From Bacteroidaceae bacterium (GTDB lineage Bacteria; Bacteroidota; Bacteroidia; Bacteroidales; Bacteroidaceae), in contig JAGDCM010000047.1 of NCBI GenBank assembly GCA_017958545.1, positions 1-46,411 on the forward strand: a DNA stretch of 46,411 nt, written 5' to 3'. Numbering within the stretch: the first letter of the stretch is position 1; each line of letters starts with the position of its first letter. The position numbers and the translations under genes are program-made. The notes under the pieces were generated by a model. It worked only from the letters and a program-made list of their open reading frames with translations. It did not search any database and was not told where the DNA came from. Shown piece after piece: positions 41,974-46,411 of this stretch.

Positions 41974-42708
41974 ATGAAAAAAAACATCATATTAGGCATT
42001 CTGGCATGCCTTCTTTCGCTGCAAGGTTTCGCGCAGAATCCCAACCAGATGCCAAAAAAGGCACAAAGAATAGACCTCTCAGAGCGTTGGGGCAACTACG
42101 AGCGCAGGCAGTATTTCGGCATACGTTTCGGTATGAACGTGTCACAGGTGATGTTCTACGGCCCCGATGTGGACAACAGTTCGCGTCTGGGACTCAACGG
42201 CGGTATCGTGGCAGGCTTCATGCTGGCTAAGACGGCACCTATATTTCTGGAAACCGGACTGCTGTATCAGGGCAAAGGTGCTTACATCAACGGTGACAAG
42301 AAGAATGAAATCACTATCCGCCAGCACTTCCTCGAAATACCCATCCTCTTTAAATACAAGATACAGACCAACGTCGACAACCTGAAGATACAGCCCTTCC
42401 TCGGAGGTTTTATTGCTATCGGACTCGGCGGTGAGACGCGCTTCTATCATGCAGACCCGCAGTTCTACCCTGTGGACGAACGCGGACGCTACAAGAGAGG
42501 CACATTCAGCGACGGAGCATTCCGCGCCTTCGATGCCGGACTAAAGATGGGTTGCGGCATGTCGTACAGGAATCTCTACGTAGAACTCTCCTACACCATA
42601 GGCATCATGAATGCTGCCCAGAAGGAATTCAACGACTTCGGTTTCGACAACTTCGACAACAGCATCCACAACGGCAATTTTGCCATCACACTCGGACTTG
42701 ATTTCTAA
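41974..42708 (+). CDS. PorT-like outer-membrane beta-barrel protein
   Basis: The 244-residue protein has a signal peptide ending near GFAQ (about residue 21) and then alternating strands of an eight-stranded barrel (OMP_b-brl_2/PorT type): FGIRFGMNVSQV, GIVAGFMLAKTAPIFLETGL, FLEIPILFKYKIQ, PFLGGFIAIGLGG and the final FAITLGLDF with terminal Phe, the outer-membrane sorting signal. True PorT serves type IX secretion, but many relatives do not, so the exact role is open. The DUF4861 gene starts 15 bases later. Confidence 0.82.
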   Translation: MKKNIILGILACLLSLQGFAQNPNQMPKKAQRIDLSERWGNYERRQYFGIRFGMNVSQVMFYGPDVDNSSRLGLNGGIVAGFMLAKTAPIFLETGLLYQGKGAYINGDKKNEITIRQHFLEIPILFKYKIQTNVDNLKIQPFLGGFIAIGLGGETRFYHADPQFYPVDERGRYKRGTFSDGAFRAFDAGLKMGCGMSYRNLYVELSYTIGIMNAAQKEFNDFGFDNFDNSIHNGNFAITLGLDF

Positions 42709-42723
42709 TCACTTGCATCAAAT

Positions 42724-43683
42724 ATGAAAAGACTGTTCACACTGCTCGCACTCTCGCTCCAGATGACCGTCATGATGGCAGAAGTGCAGGCATTCATGAA
42801 ATTATGGGACAACAAACACACCTACCCGCAAATCAATCAGATAGAATTCAAAGGCGATGTACCCACACTCGACAGCTACAATGCCATCTACGGCCACGGA
42901 GCTATGATGGAGAACGAATACTGGGGACTGCGCCTCTATATGGACCACCGTCAGAGCATCGACCTCTTCGGCAAGAGCGGCAGCGCGCTCGAACTGCATC
43001 TCACCAATTTCTATTCCACACGCGAGGATATGGCGCGCGGCTTGGGATGTGATATATTGTGGGCGGGTCAGAGCGTTGCGGCGGGTTCGTTCCGTGGTTT
43101 CATACCCGACAGCACCGACGAGAACGGACACATGAAGGGACACACCACCTATGTAGACTCCGTATCCGCACGCGGACAGCGCATCATGAAGGCCGGCCCC
43201 GACACCTGCGCCGTAATGCTGTGGGATCGCGACTGGCTCTACAACGGCCACCATATCTATATGCAACAAGTCTACAGCATGCACAGCGGAAGCCGTGAAT
43301 TGGAAGTCGACATTTACTTCAAGGGAGAAAGCGAAGACGACCTTTTCGCCACAGGAGCGCAGAAACTCGAACTCAACAATCAGGGCTTCATCGAGATGTT
43401 GGGACGTCCCGATGTGGATGCCTCCAATGCCACAATGCTGCTTGCCTCATGGGGGCGCAACGTGCCCGACAAGAATGCACCCGACCTTATTGAGGGTGTC
43501 GGCATCGGTGTGAAGGTGGCATTGCCCTACGTTGTAACAACGATAGAGGACGACATCAACTATCTGGCGGTGCTGCGTCCCATAAACCACCACATACACT
43601 ACACATTAACAGTCTGTTCCCTGCGTGAAAAGGAAGGACCCAAGAGCGCCGAGGAGTGGTTCAACATGCTAAGAAAAAATTAA
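42724..43683 (+). CDS. DUF4861 family exported protein
   Basis: The 319-residue protein starts with a likely signal peptide (about 1-19, FTLLALSLQMTVMMA). The remainder resembles DUF4861, a beta-rich family found with pectin- and rhamnogalacturonan-related hydrolases: MMENEYWGLRLYMDHRQSID, CDILWAGQSVAAGSFRGF and LRPINHHIHYTLTVCS. No catalytic residues are established. The direct neighbour GH105 gene (7-base gap) supports a role in handling unsaturated uronic oligosaccharides, by association. Confidence 0.82.
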   Translation: MKRLFTLLALSLQMTVMMAEVQAFMKLWDNKHTYPQINQIEFKGDVPTLDSYNAIYGHGAMMENEYWGLRLYMDHRQSIDLFGKSGSALELHLTNFYSTREDMARGLGCDILWAGQSVAAGSFRGFIPDSTDENGHMKGHTTYVDSVSARGQRIMKAGPDTCAVMLWDRDWLYNGHHIYMQQVYSMHSGSRELEVDIYFKGESEDDLFATGAQKLELNNQGFIEMLGRPDVDASNATMLLASWGRNVPDKNAPDLIEGVGIGVKVALPYVVTTIEDDINYLAVLRPINHHIHYTLTVCSLREKEGPKSAEEWFNMLRKN

Positions 43684-43690
43684 ACAAACC

Positions 43691-44962
43691 ATGAATAAGA
43701 GACACATTCTACTGACAGTCATGTGCGCGCTGACACTGACACAGACGCTGCGCGCAGAAGAGGAAATCAACGACCAGAACACACCGCTGCATCTGCTCGC
43801 CCCCGACTACAAGATGCCCTACGGCGCACTCAAGAGCGAGGACGTGAAAGCCACACTCGACCGCGTGTTCTCATGGTGCAAAGAGGGCACCTTCCGCCTC
43901 GACTCCTACGAATGGGGCATCACCTATCAGGCACTCATGCGAGCCTCCAATGTGACGGGAGAGAAACAATATCGCGACTATGTTGACAAGAGTCTCAAGA
44001 AGGTGATATCCAACCCTCTGCGCCGCCTCACAGCACTTGACGACTGCGGCACCATCACTACAGCAATGATGAAGTTCGAGGGTAAGAAAGGCGGTAAATA
44101 CGATAAATACATCAACGGCTACAACGACTTCATATTCAACAAGCAATACAAACTGCCCAACGGCATGTTCGCACGCACACGCCCGCAGTTCAACACCATA
44201 TGGCTCGACGACATCTATATGGGTATACCTGCAATGGCAGAATACGCTATCTGGGCCGGTGACAGCAAGAAGATAGACGAGGCTGTCACTATGTTCTTCC
44301 ATTTCGTAGAACGCATGTGGCGCCCCGAGAAGAATATCTACCGTCACGGCTATGTGGAGGGTCTTGCACAGCAACCCACCTACTCGTGGGGCAGAGCCAA
44401 CGGATGGGCACTGCTCACCAACACCGAGCTGCTCGACATGGTGCCCGCCGACCATCCCATGCGCGGCGCTCTTCTGGAGCAGTACCGCAAACACTTGAAG
44501 GGACTTTGCGACCTGCAGAGCTCCGAAGGTCTCTGGCATCAGCTTCTCGACCGCAACGACTCCTATCTTGAAACTTCCTGCACCGCCATCTACTGCTATT
44601 GCATCGCGCGCGGTATTAATAATGGATGGATTGAGGGTATCACTTATGGCGGTGTGGCACAACTCGCATGGCACGCTCTCTCTACCAAAGTGGACGAGAA
44701 GGGACGTGTGCTCGGCACCTGCGTGGGTACCGGTATGGCATTCGACCCCGCATTCTACTACTATCGCCCCGTTTCCAGTGCTGCAGCACACGGCTACGGC
44801 CCTATGCTCTGGGCTGCTGCTGAAATGATAGAGCTTCTCAAGCACTGGTATCCGCGCACCAACGATTCCGGCCTCCACTACTATTCCACCGAACAGACCA
44901 ATCCCGCTCCCCTCTTCTTCCTCACACCCGACGGCAAGGGAGAATCCATCAACGAGTGGTAA
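43691..44962 (+). CDS. GH88/GH105 unsaturated rhamnogalacturonyl hydrolase
   Basis: The 423-residue exported enzyme has a signal peptide (about 1-22, ending TLRA) and the alpha/alpha-barrel of family GH105/88: TALDDCGTITTAMM (Asp117, Asp118), NTIWLDDIYMGIPAMAEYA (Asp173, Asp174), YSWGRANGWALL and the SCTAIYCYCIARGI helix. Such enzymes remove the unsaturated uronic residue from lyase products of pectin or similar glycans by hydration of the double bond. It is preceded by DUF4861 and followed by an MgtC gene 11 bases on. No polysaccharide lyase or SusCD pair is in the window, so the target polymer stays open. Confidence 0.9.
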   Translation: MNKRHILLTVMCALTLTQTLRAEEEINDQNTPLHLLAPDYKMPYGALKSEDVKATLDRVFSWCKEGTFRLDSYEWGITYQALMRASNVTGEKQYRDYVDKSLKKVISNPLRRLTALDDCGTITTAMMKFEGKKGGKYDKYINGYNDFIFNKQYKLPNGMFARTRPQFNTIWLDDIYMGIPAMAEYAIWAGDSKKIDEAVTMFFHFVERMWRPEKNIYRHGYVEGLAQQPTYSWGRANGWALLTNTELLDMVPADHPMRGALLEQYRKHLKGLCDLQSSEGLWHQLLDRNDSYLETSCTAIYCYCIARGINNGWIEGITYGGVAQLAWHALSTKVDEKGRVLGTCVGTGMAFDPAFYYYRPVSSAAAHGYGPMLWAAAEMIELLKHWYPRTNDSGLHYYSTEQTNPAPLFFLTPDGKGESINEW

Positions 44963-44973
44963 TGTATTAGAAC

Positions 44974-45693
44974 ATGCTTATGAATCAGTTGTATGAAGCC
45001 ATAAACTCAACGGACGTCACTTTTATCAGTTCCATCTTCAAACTTTTCCTGAGCCTCGTGCTGGGTGCCGTTGTAGGTTTCGAGCGAAGGCAGAAAGGGC
45101 AGGTTGCCGGCATGCGCACCTTTTCCCTGATAGCGATGGGAGCCACTCTGGCTATGATTGTGAGCATATATATCCCGCAGGAGTATCTCGGACTGAAGAA
45201 CGGTGACCCGGGTCGTATTGCTGCACAGGTGATATCCGGTATCGGTTTTCTTGGTGCCGGTGCCATCATTCAGATGAAGGGTTCGGTGCGCGGCCTCACC
45301 ACCGCCGCCGGTATATGGATGACAGCTTGTCTGGGTTTGGCAGTGGGTTCCGGTATGTATCTGACAGCATCGGTGGCATGCATACTGATTCTCGTTGTTT
45401 ACCGCATACTTGAACAGATAGAGAAGATATTCCTCAAGAGTGCGGAACAGAAAATCGTGCGTATCAAGATAGACAAGATTGTCACCGACGGTACACCTTA
45501 CAGGCAGTGCTTCAGCAAATTCCGTGTGCACATCTCGGACGAATTCCTCCGCTACGACTACACTCAAGGGGTCACCACAATTAATTTCATGGTGCGTTCC
45601 AAGGACGATACGGATTTCATTGGTCTCTTCGAATGCATCCGCACTCTTGGTGATACGCTTTCCATCACTCTCACCAACGAAGTGAATAACTGA
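44974..45693 (+). CDS. MgtC/SapB family membrane protein
   Basis: The 239-residue protein has a four-helix MgtC domain: VGFERRQKGQVAGMRTFSLI, AAQVISGIGFLGAGAIIQM and VRGLTTAAGIWMTACLGLA, followed by a cytosolic C-terminal domain (about 150-239). Family members affect magnesium homeostasis, ATP synthase activity or acid tolerance; the biochemical role of this one is unknown. It starts 11 bases after GH105, so it is probably read from the same promoter though functionally unrelated. Confidence 0.9.
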   Translation: MLMNQLYEAINSTDVTFISSIFKLFLSLVLGAVVGFERRQKGQVAGMRTFSLIAMGATLAMIVSIYIPQEYLGLKNGDPGRIAAQVISGIGFLGAGAIIQMKGSVRGLTTAAGIWMTACLGLAVGSGMYLTASVACILILVVYRILEQIEKIFLKSAEQKIVRIKIDKIVTDGTPYRQCFSKFRVHISDEFLRYDYTQGVTTINFMVRSKDDTDFIGLFECIRTLGDTLSITLTNEVNN

Positions 45694-45701
45694 CAGGAGT
45701 C

Positions 45702-45736
45702 ACTGCTCTTCGCCCACTCACCCGTGGGAGAGCAGT
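45702..45736 (+). terminator. Hairpin after the MgtC gene
   Basis: An 8-bp stem (actgctct with agagcagt) with inner cccac/gtggg pairing ends the plus-strand operon. It lacks a T-run. Its right part (45719-45732) repeats 14 bases of the 5S gene in inverted orientation. Confidence 0.5.
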
Positions 45737-45752
45737 CACATACAAAACAAAA

Positions 45753-45780
45753 AAGCCTTCGAGAAAAATCTCAAAGGCTT
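45753..45780 (-). terminator. rRNA operon terminator
   Basis: The stem aagcctt...aaggctt with inner gaga/tctc and one mismatch is followed on the minus strand by cttttttgtttt, a strong terminator for the rRNA operon just past 5S. It can also stop the MgtC transcript from the other side. Confidence 0.8.
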
Positions 45781-45789
45781 CTTTGTTAA

Positions 45790-45899
<110 letters not shown>

Positions 45900-45910
45900 A
45901 GGCTTCGCAG

Positions 45911-45978
45911 TGTAAAGTTAAAAATTAAAAGTTAAAAGATTATTGAATTCTTCACTCTTCACTTTTCACTCTTCACTG
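45911..45978. repeat. ttaaaagttaaaag and ttcactcttcact patch between 23S and 5S
   Basis: The spacer holds taaagttaaaaattaaaag and then ttcactcttcacttttcac units, the inverted form of the patch at 1-26. It lies inside the rRNA operon, so it is transcribed with it. Confidence 0.65.
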
Positions 45979-46043
45979 TAAAAGGTGACATATTAACAAA
46001 ACGTAAAGTCAGCTAAAAGGATAAACAACCTTAAGCAAAGCGA

Positions 46044-46411
<368 letters not shown>

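Overview
The window looks like a chromosomal segment of a Bacteroidales bacterium, most likely a Prevotella-type gut or oral species. The evidence is the repeated Bacteroidetes promoter box TAnnTTTG ahead of many genes, near absence of Shine-Dalgarno sites, lipoproteins and families largely confined to this phylum (DUF4251, DUF4492 ahead of cydA, PorT-like barrel, DUF4861), a type III glutamine synthetase, and the short tandem 'gtgaagagtgaag'-type patches that litter gene ends. Assignment is from memory of families and was not checked against a database.

Layout. 1-2.4 kb: a decayed membrane-protein fragment, then a DUF4251 lipoprotein and a GtrB/DPM-like glycosyltransferase. 2.4-8.1 kb (minus): a complete tripartite RND efflux operon (adaptor, pump, outer-membrane factor). 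8.3-10.0 kb: a large polytopic membrane protein. 10-14.4 kb: housekeeping and small genes (XRE regulator, holA, an orphan HsdR-N nuclease-like protein, Nif3 plus zinc-ribbon coiled-coil protein). 14.5-18.6 kb (plus): agmatine to putrescine (aguA, aguB) followed by glnN, which together release and re-capture ammonia. 18.6-20.6 kb (minus): a ClpB that lacks the N-terminal domain. 20.8-26.2 kb (minus): an AraC-controlled sugar operon best read as oxidative L-fucose catabolism (regulator, FucP-like permease, aldose dehydrogenase, lactonase-type amidohydrolase, Zn dehydrogenase, mutarotase), with a twin direct-repeat operator 21 bp apart upstream. 26.3-29.2 kb (minus): cytochrome bd oxidase (DUF4492, cydA, cydB). 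29.3-32.7 kb: an AT-rich accessory stretch with an SDR enzyme, a possible methylpurine-glycosylase-like protein, a previously easy-to-miss 55-residue membrane protein, a second deiminase-family protein, and a large inverted repeat with tandem units. 32.7-36.0 kb: a secreted GH128-like glycanase. 36.1-41.8 kb (minus): a threonine operon (thrA, phosphoglycerate-mutase-like proposed homoserine kinase, thrC) ending in trmO. 42.0-45.7 kb (plus): PorT-like barrel, DUF4861 protein, GH105 hydrolase and MgtC-family protein. 45.8-46.4 kb (minus): 5S rRNA and the 3' end of 23S rRNA, so the window abuts an rRNA operon.

The most interesting points are the repeated patches that supply stop codons and C-terminal residues to unrelated genes, the AraC operator and incomplete fucose pathway with an altered permease residue, the N-domain-less ClpB with a leader hairpin, and the small operon in the AT-rich island. 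I see no CRISPR array, complete insertion sequence, tRNA gene or prophage.
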